The notes: generated from the sequence alone by a model not told the origin. A DNA stretch of 64,000 bases from Salinimicrobium tongyeongense (GCF_026109735.1 NZ_CP069620.1:2914001-2978000), one strand, 5' to 3'; counted from the first letter of the stretch, positions 50,957 to 61,135 are shown. A program made the numbers and translations.

Positions 50957-52176
50957 AGTTCTGCGTTTTCATCCCGATGCAGGTCTTCGAGAATTTCATC
51001 AAAAGCCGAAAGGATGTCCTGCTTTGTTCCGTCATCATATTCGTGCTTTGCGATGAGCTCCAAAAACACATCTTTTGGCTGTAGGTCCTGAAGTTGTCTC
51101 TGGGCACTAAAAGCCTGGCCTGCCCCCTTCAACTGGTTTTTAAAGGCTGCCCGGTGTTTCACAATACGGTAACCTTCTTTCTGAAAGCCCGAGACCAGCT
51201 CATCGAGGGCATAAATCTTCAGGGCATCATATTGTTCTTCCTGTAGCTCTACTTCAATAAAACTTTCCAGATCCTTTTTTTCTTCCAGCTGCTCTAATTT
51301 CAGGCTTAGCTCTTCAAGGCTGCCGCTAATTTTCAGCAGGGAACGAAAGCTGGGAACAGCGATGCTCCTGGGTTCCCAGCTTTCTTCAGTATCAATAACC
51401 AGTATCCTTTTTTCATCGCGCCGTTCACTAAAGGACAGGGGCAGGGGAGAGCCGCTGTAAAAAGCGGGCACAGCCGCGGCTACCCGCTGGGGTTTGTGAA
51501 TATGGCCTAGCGCGATGTACTTAAAATAGCTTCCAAACCTGGAGGCTTCAAATGCTGCGAGGTTCCCAATCTGGATGTCCCTTTCACTTTCTGAGGTTTC
51601 TATACCTGCGGTAAAAAGGTGGCCCATAGCCAGTGCGGGTACTGCCGGATATTTGCGTTCACAAATTTGTGCCGCTTCAAAAAAGGTGTTTTGGATGCCC
51701 TTTTTGTGGGCTTCTACCCGGTCTTCGTAAGTTTCAGGTTCAGCCGATTTGCGGAGATCGGCGTCGCGCAAAAAAGGAACGGCCGCAATTACCAGTTCAG
51801 TATTTACTTCGGAATTTTTTATGGGAATGATAAGTTCTTCCGGGTTTTGGGGCATTCCGCCAATAATGTCGATGTCGAGGGCTTTCAGGATGTCTTTTGG
51901 CGCTTCGAGCATGGCCGGCGAATCGTGATTGCCACCGGTAAGAATGATTTTGCAGTCAAAGCGGTTCATCTTTACCAGAGCGCGATAGTACTGGCGCCTT
52001 GCTTCGGAAGAAGGGTTGGCAAGATCAAAAATATCTCCCGAGACCAGCAGAACGTCTATTTCTTCTGCTTCAATGGTTTTGCAAAGCCAGTTGATAAAGA
52101 GGTCGAAATCTTCGGCCAGCTCGGTTTTATGGAGTTTTTTTCCAATATGCCAGTCGGCCGTATGCAGGATCTTCAT
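50953..52176 (-). CDS. sbcD: SbcD-type nuclease (Mre11 homologue)
   Basis: 407 residues. MKILHTADWHIGKKLHKTEL supplies the DxH metal site, then LLVSGDIFDLANPSSEARRQ and ILTGGNHDSP (GNHD) and LGHIHKPQ (GHxH). These are the manganese-binding motifs of calcineurin-like nucleases. Together with sbcC forms the SbcCD complex, which would also cut long palindromes such as extruded attC hairpins. Confidence 0.95.
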   Translation of the reverse strand: MKILHTADWHIGKKLHKTELAEDFDLFINWLCKTIEAEEIDVLLVSGDIFDLANPSSEARRQYYRALVKMNRFDCKIILTGGNHDSPAMLEAPKDILKALDIDIIGGMPQNPEELIIPIKNSEVNTELVIAAVPFLRDADLRKSAEPETYEDRVEAHKKGIQNTFFEAAQICERKYPAVPALAMGHLFTAGIETSESERDIQIGNLAAFEASRFGSYFKYIALGHIHKPQRVAAAVPAFYSGSPLPLSFSERRDEKRILVIDTEESWEPRSIAVPSFRSLLKISGSLEELSLKLEQLEEKKDLESFIEVELQEEQYDALKIYALDELVSGFQKEGYRIVKHRAAFKNQLKGAGQAFSAQRQLQDLQPKDVFLELIAKHEYDDGTKQDILSAFDEILEDLHRDENAEL

Positions 52177-52254
52177 TGGGTTTGACTTTTAGCTTCCGAA
52201 GGTAAGGAAAGCTTGATGTCCTGCAAAGTTAATGACTTCTGCGACAAAACCTGT

Positions 52255-52294
52255 CCTCTCAAAAATGTGCTTTAAAAATGACATTTTTGAGAGG
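52255..52294 (-). terminator. hairpin terminator built from the AAAAATG/CATTTTT palindrome
   Basis: CCTCTCAAAAATG...CATTTTTGAGAGG: 13-bp perfect stem 18 bp beyond the stop of the outer-membrane protein gene. It uses the same text as attC centres. Confidence 0.55.
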
Positions 52295-52311
52295 GGTTTC
52301 AAGAAATTGAT

Positions 52312-53583
52312 TTAATTATTTTCGAGCTTGTCACGAATTTTATCTATCGCGCTTTCAATAGATTCATCGGGTTCAATAATATTATTTTCGCCCCAGAAGG
52401 AAAGATCGGCAAAGCCAGAGATATCATCGTTCATGATCACCCTTCGGCTTAAAAAATTGTCATCTCTTTTGAACTTTTCGGGATTGACCTCCCAGTTGGT
52501 CACGGCGAGTTCACTGTTCACCTTATAGCGCGAATTGAAGAGTTTACGCTTCCAGTTCACCACAAATTCAAGCTGGGTGTGGCCGTAGCCAAAGTACCAG
52601 CGGCCGTCTTTTTGTCTGTAAGTGATGTCGTAATTCACCTCTACCGGGTAGACTTTTGTGCCGCCGGGTTTTTTCTGAACAAAAAGATCTGTCGCAGCCT
52701 GGCGGTTGTCTACATTGAGGTTGAAAGAAGCTTTGACCAGGGAGAAGGTATTGGCGTCAATAAATAATTTTCCGTAGTACCAGGGCATACCTTTGTCAAG
52801 CTCTTCAAAATTCACCACATACAGGTATTGATCATCAATTTTTGTAGGATCATCAAAACTAAATTTAAAGTTGGAAAGGTCGCGCTCATTAAAAATATGC
52901 GTGGGGTTCTTCATGAGGTCTATGCTCAAAGGATTGTAGGGCCCGCCCCTCAGCTTTAGGGCCACGGTGTCAAGCCTGGTATAATCGGCAGTTTTGCGGG
53001 CTTTTACCAGGGCAATGTCATCTTCGCTGTTGGAGTCGTAAGGTTGTTTATGGATCTTCACCACGGCTTCAGAAAGAGAGACGTTTTTGCGCCCCCTTTT
53101 GATGGCTTCGCGGTAAAAAGCAGTCATGGTAGTGCGATCGGTAAAATAGTTGCTGCCGCGGGTTTTTAGCATATTTTGCACCAGGGCGGCAGGATCGGTA
53201 TAGGTGAAAATGCTTACTTCGTTCAGCTCTTCGAGTGACTCGCGGAGTTCTATCACTACATCGTCCTGCTGAAAGAATTGCAGAGGGAGCACACGGCTTT
53301 GAAACCCGAGAAAAGACACCTGCACATTGACATTTTCGAGCCTCTTCGGAATCTTTAAAGAAAATTCCCCGTCATTGTTGGTTACCGTAGAAATGTTGTT
53401 GTTTTGAACCGAAAGATAGGCACCGGCCAGCGGATCCTGATTTTGGCTGTTAATTACCTGCCCCTTGTACTCTGTGTAATCTTGCAGATTTTGCTGAAAC
53501 GCGCTCATAACTTCGGGAGACAAAGCAAAGAACAAGAACAGGATAACAATGGGCCTTGCGAAAAGTGAAACTGAATTTCTCAT
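52312..53583 (-). CDS. CarboxypepD_reg-like domain outer-membrane protein
   Basis: 423 residues. N-terminal signal sequence (IVILFLFFALSPEVMSAFQQ), then a carboxypeptidase-regulatory-like beta domain (GQVINSQNQDPLAGAYLSVQ), as found at the start of many Bacteroidetes TonB-linked proteins. The rest is beta-rich (WYFGYGHTQLEFVVNWKRKL) and resembles DUF5686-like or conserved hypothetical outer-membrane proteins. Probably surface or periplasmic. Substrate unknown. Confidence 0.7.
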   Translation of the reverse strand: MRNSVSLFARPIVILFLFFALSPEVMSAFQQNLQDYTEYKGQVINSQNQDPLAGAYLSVQNNNISTVTNNDGEFSLKIPKRLENVNVQVSFLGFQSRVLPLQFFQQDDVVIELRESLEELNEVSIFTYTDPAALVQNMLKTRGSNYFTDRTTMTAFYREAIKRGRKNVSLSEAVVKIHKQPYDSNSEDDIALVKARKTADYTRLDTVALKLRGGPYNPLSIDLMKNPTHIFNERDLSNFKFSFDDPTKIDDQYLYVVNFEELDKGMPWYYGKLFIDANTFSLVKASFNLNVDNRQAATDLFVQKKPGGTKVYPVEVNYDITYRQKDGRWYFGYGHTQLEFVVNWKRKLFNSRYKVNSELAVTNWEVNPEKFKRDDNFLSRRVIMNDDISGFADLSFWGENNIIEPDESIESAIDKIRDKLENN

Positions 53584-54136
53584 GGCGTAATTATTATAGG
53601 GATACTTTATACAAGATACTGAATTTTAGTTGATTATTAAGATTTTGTATCAGGATTTTATGATGGTGGCGGGGGGAAAGCCCAAAAGCCATGAAAAGAG
53701 GGGGTTTGCTCTTAAAAAATTATGTATATTGTTGATTGTAAATGAATTAATTCTGATTTTTATATGGTCAAAAAAGAAGAGAGGCAGCAGGAGAATTAGC
53801 TTTAAATAGGGGAATAAGGCTGGTTTTTCTCCCTCTCTTCCAATTTTTGAACTTTCGGTTAAAACCTGTACTTCTTATTGCCAGATTCCCAATCTTTATC
53901 TTAAACACATGGGGCGAATATAAAAGTAGCATGCAGTATCAGGCTCTTCGGCAGGTTTAATTGTGTCTCGAATAGTTACTTAACACATTATTAACAGTAA
54001 AAAATGTAGTATAGAAGTATTTTCACCGCGAATAATTTTTCCAACACAGGCTATTAAAATTCCTGCTTGAGATGATTTGTAGTTTACCTGCGATTTGTTT
54101 GAACAGTGAGGATTCTTTGATGGCTCTTTTTTCGTT
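53584..54136. other. intergenic region, no gene
   Basis: About 550 bp between two divergent genes. No coding frame supportable. Presumably carries both promoters, but I see no full TTG-N-TAnnTTTG match on either strand. Confidence 0.5.
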
Positions 54137-57100
54137 ATGAGTAAGAAAATCAAGAATTCCCCGACTTTACAATCTGAAACTACCACTTCTCCTTCCAATA
54201 CACGAATAGTGGCCATAGGAGCCAGTGCCGGTGGCCTTGAGGCTCTTAAAGCCTTTTTTGAGCATATCCCGCAGGGTACAAAGAGTGCTTATGTGATCAT
54301 ACAGCATTTATCTTCCGATTATAAAAGCATGATGGGCGAACTTCTGGCCCGCAGCACAGGTTTGCCTATACGGGAAGTGACAGAGGGGATGGAAATAATG
54401 CCGGGGCATATCTATCTTATTCCGCCGGCCAACAACCTGGTAGTAAAGAACAGCAGGCTCCACCTGCTGGATAAACCTAAAAATCCTACCCTAAACCTGC
54501 CTATAGATATGTTCTTTGAGTCTTTGGCGAGGGAACACCGGGAGAAAGCGATTGGTGTTATTCTTAGCGGTACCGGCAGTGACGGAACCCGCGGGGCGCG
54601 TGCCATCAAGGAAAGCGACGGAATGATCATGGTGCAGGAGCCGGATGAAGCCCAGTTTGACGGCATGCCCCGCAGTGCGATTGGCACAGGCCTGGTAGAT
54701 TATGTGCTCACAGTCAAAGAAATGGGCAATGAGCTGGATAATTATCTTACCGCGCCCTCTATTTTTCATTTTAAAGACGGGGATGTGGCTTATGACCAGT
54801 CTGAACTTATCAAGATCCTCAATTTTATTGATGAGAAAACCGGTCTCGATTTTAGGGAATACAAAAGATCTACCCTTGCCCGAAGGGTAGCCCGAAGGGT
54901 GAGTGTGTGTAAATGCCGTTCTTTATCTGAATATTATTCTTACCTCACTAAGACCGAAGGCGAGGTTGATATCCTTTACAGGGAATTCCTTATTGGGGTC
55001 ACCAAGTTCTTTAGAGACAGCAAAGTTTGGGAAGTGATCCGGAAAAAGGTGATCCCCGAAATGGTAAGTGCAAAGTCTGACGGGGATGTTATCAAGCTTT
55101 GGGATGTGGCCTGCAGCACGGGCGAAGAAGCTTATTCGTTCGCCATGTGCTTTATAGAAGAAATTGAAAGCCAGGGGAAAAATATCGAACTTAAGATCTT
55201 TGCGACCGATATTGCCGAGAAGCATCTTGAAATAGGAAGCAAAGGTTTGTATCCCGAAAGTATTGCCGCCGATGTCCCGGCCGATTTCCTGGCTAAATAT
55301 TTTACCAGCAAGCCACACAAATATGAGGTGGTGGAGAAGCTAAGACGGGCCGTGATCTTTTCACGCCATAACGTGATCAAGAATCCGCCGTTCAGCAATA
55401 TGGATCTGGTTTCCTGCCGAAATCTTTTGATTTACTTTCAGCCGGCAATACAAACCAAAGCCTTGAGTGTGCTGCATTACAGCCTTAAACAGGATGGTGT
55501 GCTTGTGCTGGGAACAAGTGAAAGCGTACATACCGAACAAAAGAATTTTTCTGAAATTGACCGCAAATGGAAAATTTTCAGAAATATTCAGCCAAATAAC
55601 AGGCTCGAAGCGGGTCTTTCCCACACGCCAACTTCGGCAGGGAAAGTTGCTGGCAGTAAGCCTGCACATAAAGGAATGGCATATAAAGCTCCTGCCAATT
55701 CAAACTTTAACAAGCTCACTGTCGATTTTAACGAGACCGTGCTCGACCACTTTAAGGCGGCAAGCGTTTATGTAGATTCAGACTACAATATTCTTGAGGC
55801 TATTGGCGAATTCAGGAAATACGCCAACCTTCCGGTGAGCGGGTTTTCTACCAATTTGCTCGACATGCTGGGTACAGATTTGCGGTACCTTATCCAGAAC
55901 AGCCTTAAAAGAGCCGGAAAACTTCAGCAAAAAGTTTATTATAAAGATGCCACTTTTGAGCACCACGGAGAGAAGAAAGCAGTTGATATCTTAGTGAAGC
56001 CTTTCCTGCGAAACCATGTAGATTCCGAAACCACTTTTATGATCACCTTCCTGGAGAAGGAGCTCAACCTTGACGATGTGGAAAGTGTAGATAATATTAC
56101 GCTTACCACGCGAACCAAAGAATACGTTTCCAATCTTGAAGAAGAGCTGAAGCAAACCAAAGAGGAACTGCAGACTTCCCTGGAAGAGATCGAAACCAGC
56201 AACGAGGAGTTGCAGGCGGCCAATGAAGAACTCCTGGCTTCAAACGAAGAGCTGCAAAGCACCAACGAAGAACTGCAGAGCGTAAACGAGGAGATCAATA
56301 CCGTAAATGCCGAGAACATCCAGAAGATGGATGATCTTGCAGCACTTAATGCCGATATTAATAACCTGCTGGAAAGTACGCAAATAGGTACAATATTTCT
56401 TGATGGCTCCCTGTGCATACGCAAATTTACCCCGGCTATAAAAGATCATTTCAGTTTTCTTAATTCTGATATGGGGCGGCCAATAAGCCATTTTACCGGG
56501 AGCATTGGAAGGAGCAACCTGCTACAGCGTTGCAAAAGGGTGCTTAAAACCGGTAAGACTTTAGAGAAGGCCATAGTTTCTAAAGATGGGTTGCATTACT
56601 TGCGAAGAATATCCCCTTACATAGACTCCAATGAGAAGATAGACGGGGTGGTGATCACTTTCATTGAAATTGAGAGCCTCCAAAAATCTAAAGAGAAATT
56701 ACAGGCGAGCGAGCGCAGGTTTAAGAGTTTCTACGAAGAAGATCCTGTGATGCACATTAGCGTTGACCCGCAGTCTTACAAGATCGTGCATTGCAACAAA
56801 ATGACCGTAAAACAGCTCAAATACGAGTCAAAAGAAGAGCTTATAGGCAAATCGATCTACGACCTGTACAATGCAGAATCGCAGGTGGAAGCTTTAAAAT
56901 CGAATAAGGATTTTACTGAAGACGGGGTGCTTGTCAACCTCGAGCAGAACATACTCACCAAAACCGGCGAGATCCTGCCCGTAATTCTCAATGCCACTGC
57001 CGAAAAGGATGAAGATGACAATGTGGTTACCATTCGTTATACTTTTGTAGAAATTGAAGCCCTTAAAAAGGCCGAAGACCAGCTGCGGGAGCAAAAAGCC

Positions 57101-57781
57101 GATCTCGAAAGGGCAAATCGCGACCTCGAGCAGTTTGTTTCCATTTGTTCGCACGATTTGCAGGAGCCGCTTTCTACCATCAAATTCGGAATTGACATTT
57201 TAGGCAAGATCTACGCTCCCAAGCTGGATGAAAAAGGACAAAACTATGTGTCTTATATAAAACAGGCCTCCACAAGGCTTTCAGAACAAATAAGGGCACT
57301 GCTGGAGCATTCCAGGATTGGGCGTGAGGGCGTGAAGAAACTTGTGAACACCCGCGAGCTGGTTGATGTGGTGAAATACGACCTTGGCAAAAGGATAAAA
57401 GATACCAGGGCGAAGATCCATATTGGAGACCTGCCGCGGCTTGAAGGTTACGAGGTGGAGCTAAGGCTGCTTTTCCAGAACCTTATTAGCAACGCCATTA
57501 AATACACTCCAAAAGACAGGGATCCCGAGGTGCGGATTTCTGCCTACCGCGAAGGCGATTTCTGGACTTTTTCGGTGGTAGATAACGGGGTGGGGATCGC
57601 GAAAGAAGACCAGGACAAGATCTTCACGATCTTTAACCGCGTTAAAAAACACGATAGCAATGATGGTACAGGTGTAGGGCTTGCCCATGTAGAGAAAATC
57701 GTGCATTTGCACAACGGCAGCATTTGGGTAGATTCTCAGGAAGGGGTGGGGAGCACCTTCTACTTCAAGCTTAAGGCGTAG
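54137..57781 (+). CDS. CheB/CheR/PAS/histidine kinase fusion
   Basis: 1214 residues. CheB methylesterase domain (AIGASAGGLEALKAFFEHIP, IIQHLSSDYKSM, LSGTGSDGTRGAR; about 25-200), CheR methyltransferase (LWDVACSTGEEAYSFAMCFI; about 215-480), a heptad coiled coil rich in EELQ (about 665-740), two PAS domains, then HisKA (FVSICSHDLQEPLSTIKFGI, phospho-His) and HATPase (NLISNAIKYTPK, GTGVGLAHVEK). Such fusions sense unknown signals outside classical chemotaxis. It is 4 bp upstream of the phytochrome gene, so it belongs to the light-sensing operon. Confidence 0.93.
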   Translation: MSKKIKNSPTLQSETTTSPSNTRIVAIGASAGGLEALKAFFEHIPQGTKSAYVIIQHLSSDYKSMMGELLARSTGLPIREVTEGMEIMPGHIYLIPPANNLVVKNSRLHLLDKPKNPTLNLPIDMFFESLAREHREKAIGVILSGTGSDGTRGARAIKESDGMIMVQEPDEAQFDGMPRSAIGTGLVDYVLTVKEMGNELDNYLTAPSIFHFKDGDVAYDQSELIKILNFIDEKTGLDFREYKRSTLARRVARRVSVCKCRSLSEYYSYLTKTEGEVDILYREFLIGVTKFFRDSKVWEVIRKKVIPEMVSAKSDGDVIKLWDVACSTGEEAYSFAMCFIEEIESQGKNIELKIFATDIAEKHLEIGSKGLYPESIAADVPADFLAKYFTSKPHKYEVVEKLRRAVIFSRHNVIKNPPFSNMDLVSCRNLLIYFQPAIQTKALSVLHYSLKQDGVLVLGTSESVHTEQKNFSEIDRKWKIFRNIQPNNRLEAGLSHTPTSAGKVAGSKPAHKGMAYKAPANSNFNKLTVDFNETVLDHFKAASVYVDSDYNILEAIGEFRKYANLPVSGFSTNLLDMLGTDLRYLIQNSLKRAGKLQQKVYYKDATFEHHGEKKAVDILVKPFLRNHVDSETTFMITFLEKELNLDDVESVDNITLTTRTKEYVSNLEEELKQTKEELQTSLEEIETSNEELQAANEELLASNEELQSTNEELQSVNEEINTVNAENIQKMDDLAALNADINNLLESTQIGTIFLDGSLCIRKFTPAIKDHFSFLNSDMGRPISHFTGSIGRSNLLQRCKRVLKTGKTLEKAIVSKDGLHYLRRISPYIDSNEKIDGVVITFIEIESLQKSKEKLQASERRFKSFYEEDPVMHISVDPQSYKIVHCNKMTVKQLKYESKEELIGKSIYDLYNAESQVEALKSNKDFTEDGVLVNLEQNILTKTGEILPVILNATAEKDEDDNVVTIRYTFVEIEALKKAEDQLREQKADLERANRDLEQFVSICSHDLQEPLSTIKFGIDILGKIYAPKLDEKGQNYVSYIKQASTRLSEQIRALLEHSRIGREGVKKLVNTRELVDVVKYDLGKRIKDTRAKIHIGDLPRLEGYEVELRLLFQNLISNAIKYTPKDRDPEVRISAYREGDFWTFSVVDNGVGIAKEDQDKIFTIFNRVKKHDSNDGTGVGLAHVEKIVHLHNGSIWVDSQEGVGSTFYFKLKA

Positions 57782-57785
57782 TTTT

Positions 57786-60008
57786 ATGGATGCACAATAC
57801 CCTGTACAGGTCAACCTTGATAACTGTGCCAAAGAACCTATTCACATTATAGGAAAATCCCAGGCGCACGGCGTTCTGTTGGTTTGTGACCGCTCAAACC
57901 TGAACATCACCCAGGCCGGTGAAAATACTTCCGAATTCTTCGGAATACCTGTAGACGAATTACTGGGCAAACCGCTTTCTTTCCTGCTAAAAATGCCATT
58001 TTCGGGACATGATTTTGAGGAAGGCAGCCTTCCGCAGGAAGTGGAAGTAAATGGAAAGAAATTCCTTGTCCTTTCCCATACTTCCGAAGAAAGCCTGGTG
58101 CTCGATTTTGAGCCGCTTTCTACAGTAGGAGACCCGTTCTTTTTTCAGAAGCAGTTAACCGGGATCCTTAATAAATTTCAGGAAGCGCAATCGCTGGCCC
58201 AGCTTTCTTCGGAAGCTGCCAAACTCACCCGCAAAATGTTTGGCTATGACCGGGTGATGATCTACCGCTTTGATGAAGAATGGAACGGGGAGGTGATTGC
58301 CGAAACAAAGAATGACGATATGGAGCCGTGGCTGGGGCTGCGCTACCCGGCTACCGATATTCCGCAGCAGTCGCGCAGATTATTTTTAAAACACCGGGTG
58401 CGTATCATTGCCAACGTGCACTATACACCCGTGCCCCTAAAACCCGAAATTTCACCCATTACCGGGAAACCTCTCGATATTTCAAGATCTTCGCTAAGGG
58501 CAGTTTCCCCAATCCATATTGAATACCTTAAAAATATGGGCGTGGGCGCATCCCTTTCTGCCGCCATCGTGGTAAAGGGAAAACTGTGGGGACTTATTGC
58601 CTGCCACCACAACACTGCAAAACACCTTGATTTTTACCAGCGGGAGAGTTGTCGTTTCCTGGCGCAAATGCTGTCTACAGAGATCACGCTGCACGAGACC
58701 AGCAGTCTTTTGAACCATTCAGAGCAGGCCGAGAGCATCAGGCGTAAACTGGTGGCTCAAATGAAATCCCACGACAATATTGTTGAAGCCCTTAGCAGGG
58801 ATAGCGTGAAATATCTGGAGCTCATCGACTGTGGCGGGGGTGCCATTTTCCATATCAACCAATGGGAGCTCAACGGCAACACGCCCACGAAAGAGCAGCT
58901 GGACAGCCTGCTTAACAACTTTATAAAGCAGCAGCCAAAAAGCCTTTTTTGGACCCGTAACCTTTCAGCTTTATTTCCTGAAGCCGAAGAATACAAGAAA
59001 ACAGCCTCGGGGCTTTTCAGCTTAAAGATTTCTGATAATAAATACATTTTATGGTTCAAGCCTGAAGTAGTGCAGGTGGTGACCTGGGGAGGGAATCCGC
59101 AGAATAAGGTGTTCTACAACGAAAAGGAACAAAGACTTAGTCCGCGTAAATCTTTTGAAAAATGGAGTGAGAAACTCACCGGTTTTTCTGAGCCCTGGCA
59201 TGAGCTTGACCGCAACACCGCCCGGGCTTTAAGGGAAAATATAAGCCATGTGCTGCTTGTGCGCCAGCGCCGGGAGATTGAAGCTTTAAACGCAAAGCTC
59301 ATAGAAGCCAACCAGGAGCTGGAACTCTTCAGCTACGGGCTGTCACACGATTTGCGGGCGCCGGTAAGGGGGATGGAAGGTTTTCTAAAGATACTCCGCG
59401 AAGATTACAGCGAAGTTTTGGGAAGCGAAGGCGTGAAATATCTCGATATGAGCACCGGCCTTACCCAAAAAATGAACGATCTTATTGACGATATCCTGGA
59501 GTATTCCAGGCTGGGGCATATTGAGAAGGTAGAGAAGCAAAAAGTTGATACCGAAGCTATGCTCAAAGAGATCTTTGAACTGTTTAACCTTCCGGTGAAT
59601 TTCCCCAGGGCAGGTATAACAATCCAGTCAAACCTGCCGGTCATGTGGGGCAACCGTAGAATGCTCTTCCAGCTGTGGTCCAACCTGCTCAACAATGCTT
59701 TGAAATATTCTTCAGGAAAAGAAAAGCCTGTGGTAGAAGTTGGCGTAACCAGCATCAATGACCGCAGCACGTTTTACGTGAGGGATAACGGGATTGGAGT
59801 AGCCGAAAATTTAAAGAAAAAAATATTCGAGACCTTCCAGCGGGGCGTGGGCAGTAAGTTTAAAGGCACCGGCATTGGCCTTGCCATTGTAAAGAGGATT
59901 GTGGAAAAACATGCAGGAGATATTTGGGTTGAAAGTAAACCCGGAGAAGGTTCTATATTTTATTTCTATCTTGAGCCCCTAAAAGTAGGAGCATACGCAA
60001 ATGATTAA
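57786..60008 (+). CDS. bphP: bacteriophytochrome histidine kinase
   Basis: 740 residues. The PAS_2 domain has NCAKEPIHIIGKSQAHG, whose cysteine (residue 14) is in place to bind biliverdin. The GAF domain has RYPATDIPQQSRRLF (the PxSDIP-type motif), and the PHY domain tongue shows SPRKSFEKWSE (PRxSF). Then HisKA (YGLSHDLRAPVRGMEGFLKI) and HATPase (NLLNNALKYSSG, GTGIGLAIVKR). Senses red/far-red light and signals by phosphorylation, probably to the response regulator that overlaps its end by 8 bp. Confidence 0.95.
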   Translation: MDAQYPVQVNLDNCAKEPIHIIGKSQAHGVLLVCDRSNLNITQAGENTSEFFGIPVDELLGKPLSFLLKMPFSGHDFEEGSLPQEVEVNGKKFLVLSHTSEESLVLDFEPLSTVGDPFFFQKQLTGILNKFQEAQSLAQLSSEAAKLTRKMFGYDRVMIYRFDEEWNGEVIAETKNDDMEPWLGLRYPATDIPQQSRRLFLKHRVRIIANVHYTPVPLKPEISPITGKPLDISRSSLRAVSPIHIEYLKNMGVGASLSAAIVVKGKLWGLIACHHNTAKHLDFYQRESCRFLAQMLSTEITLHETSSLLNHSEQAESIRRKLVAQMKSHDNIVEALSRDSVKYLELIDCGGGAIFHINQWELNGNTPTKEQLDSLLNNFIKQQPKSLFWTRNLSALFPEAEEYKKTASGLFSLKISDNKYILWFKPEVVQVVTWGGNPQNKVFYNEKEQRLSPRKSFEKWSEKLTGFSEPWHELDRNTARALRENISHVLLVRQRREIEALNAKLIEANQELELFSYGLSHDLRAPVRGMEGFLKILREDYSEVLGSEGVKYLDMSTGLTQKMNDLIDDILEYSRLGHIEKVEKQKVDTEAMLKEIFELFNLPVNFPRAGITIQSNLPVMWGNRRMLFQLWSNLLNNALKYSSGKEKPVVEVGVTSINDRSTFYVRDNGIGVAENLKKKIFETFQRGVGSKFKGTGIGLAIVKRIVEKHAGDIWVESKPGEGSIFYFYLEPLKVGAYAND

Positions 60009-60570
60009 GATCCCGTTGAGAATTTTACTGGTGGAGGACAATGAAGCTGATGTCTTGATTAGCCTGCGCACTATAAAAAAACTTGTTGAAGACCCCCATA
60101 TTGAGGTAGTTGAAGACCTTTCTTCCTGCAGGAACAAGCTCATCAATTTTATCCCCGATGTGGTGATTTCCGATTATAACCTTCCAACCTGCACCGGTCT
60201 TGAAGTGCTGCAGCTGGTTCAGAAAAAAGATCCCAAACTTCCATTTATCTTCCTTACCGGAACGGTTCACGATGAAGAACTGGCTGCCAATACCATTTTG
60301 GCAGGAGCTTCGGGGTTCATTCTGAAAAGGCACATGAACAACCTGGAAGACAAATTAAAACCCCTGCTCAAACAGGTGGTCTTTCGCATGAGTGAAAAAG
60401 AGGAAATAAGGGAGCGCCTAAGACAGAACAAGATCGCCATAAACCAGATCAACGATTACCTCGACAACCTGAGGCTTGACAACAGGGAGCAGAAAGACAA
60501 CATCAGCAAGATCAAAGATGCCATTAAAGATTTTAAAACCGGAAGAGATGAAGATGATAGAGAAACTTAA
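60001..60570 (+). CDS. single-domain response regulator
   Basis: 189 residues. Receiver domain: LLVEDNEADVLISLRTIKKL, phospho-acceptor Asp in VVISDYNLPTCTGLEVL, and LPFIFLTGT. This is the Rcp1-like type common after phytochromes. The C-terminal ~60 residues form a coiled coil. There is no DNA-binding output. It overlaps both the phytochrome and haem oxygenase genes. Confidence 0.92.
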   Translation: MIKIPLRILLVEDNEADVLISLRTIKKLVEDPHIEVVEDLSSCRNKLINFIPDVVISDYNLPTCTGLEVLQLVQKKDPKLPFIFLTGTVHDEELAANTILAGASGFILKRHMNNLEDKLKPLLKQVVFRMSEKEEIRERLRQNKIAINQINDYLDNLRLDNREQKDNISKIKDAIKDFKTGRDEDDRET

Positions 60571-61135
60571 GGCTGAAACCCGCGAACTGCACGAACAAAT
60601 CGAGGATAAGAACCTGGCCCGAAAGATCATGGACCACAGTATTGACCTCAATACTTACAAAATTTTACTACTCCAAAACTATATCGCTTACCGGGAAACG
60701 GAATCCGAAATTCAAAAATTTCTGCCTGGTTACGAAGGCAAAAAGCACAGGCAGCTCAGGCAGGATCTTGCACAGCTGGGCATTTCTGAGAACATACCTG
60801 CCAAAAATGGCATTTTTGAATGTCATTCTAAAGCTGAAGCCCTGGGTGCTGCCTATGTGGTAGAGGGTTCTGCCCTTGGAGGGATGGTTTTGGCAAAAAA
60901 CCTTCAGAAATGTACTGCTTTAGCTGAAGTTCCGCGTCATTTCTTCTTTAATGGCGATAAAAACAACATGCAGGACTGGAAAGCCTTTAAAGAAGAGCTC
61001 GAAAATTGCCATTTTACCACTTCCGAAGAAGAACTGGCCATTGAAAAGGCCAAAGGCACATTTAGGTTCTTTGAGCACATTTTCGATACCCATTTTGAGA
61101 ACAGCTTAGACCCCACTTTCGAAGACCAGCGATAA
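60548..61135 (+). CDS. haem oxygenase (biliverdin-producing)
   Basis: 195 residues from MKMIEKLKAETRELHEQIED, with the proximal histidine in TRELHEQIE and the distal-helix glycines in EGSALGGMVLAKNL. Makes biliverdin, the phytochrome chromophore. Starts inside the response-regulator gene (an ATG at 60554 is an alternative). The order kinase, phytochrome, regulator, haem oxygenase makes a self-contained photoreceptor operon. It holds an AAAAATGGCATTTTTG palindrome near 60793. Confidence 0.9.
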   Translation: MKMIEKLKAETRELHEQIEDKNLARKIMDHSIDLNTYKILLLQNYIAYRETESEIQKFLPGYEGKKHRQLRQDLAQLGISENIPAKNGIFECHSKAEALGAAYVVEGSALGGMVLAKNLQKCTALAEVPRHFFFNGDKNNMQDWKAFKEELENCHFTTSEEELAIEKAKGTFRFFEHIFDTHFENSLDPTFEDQR

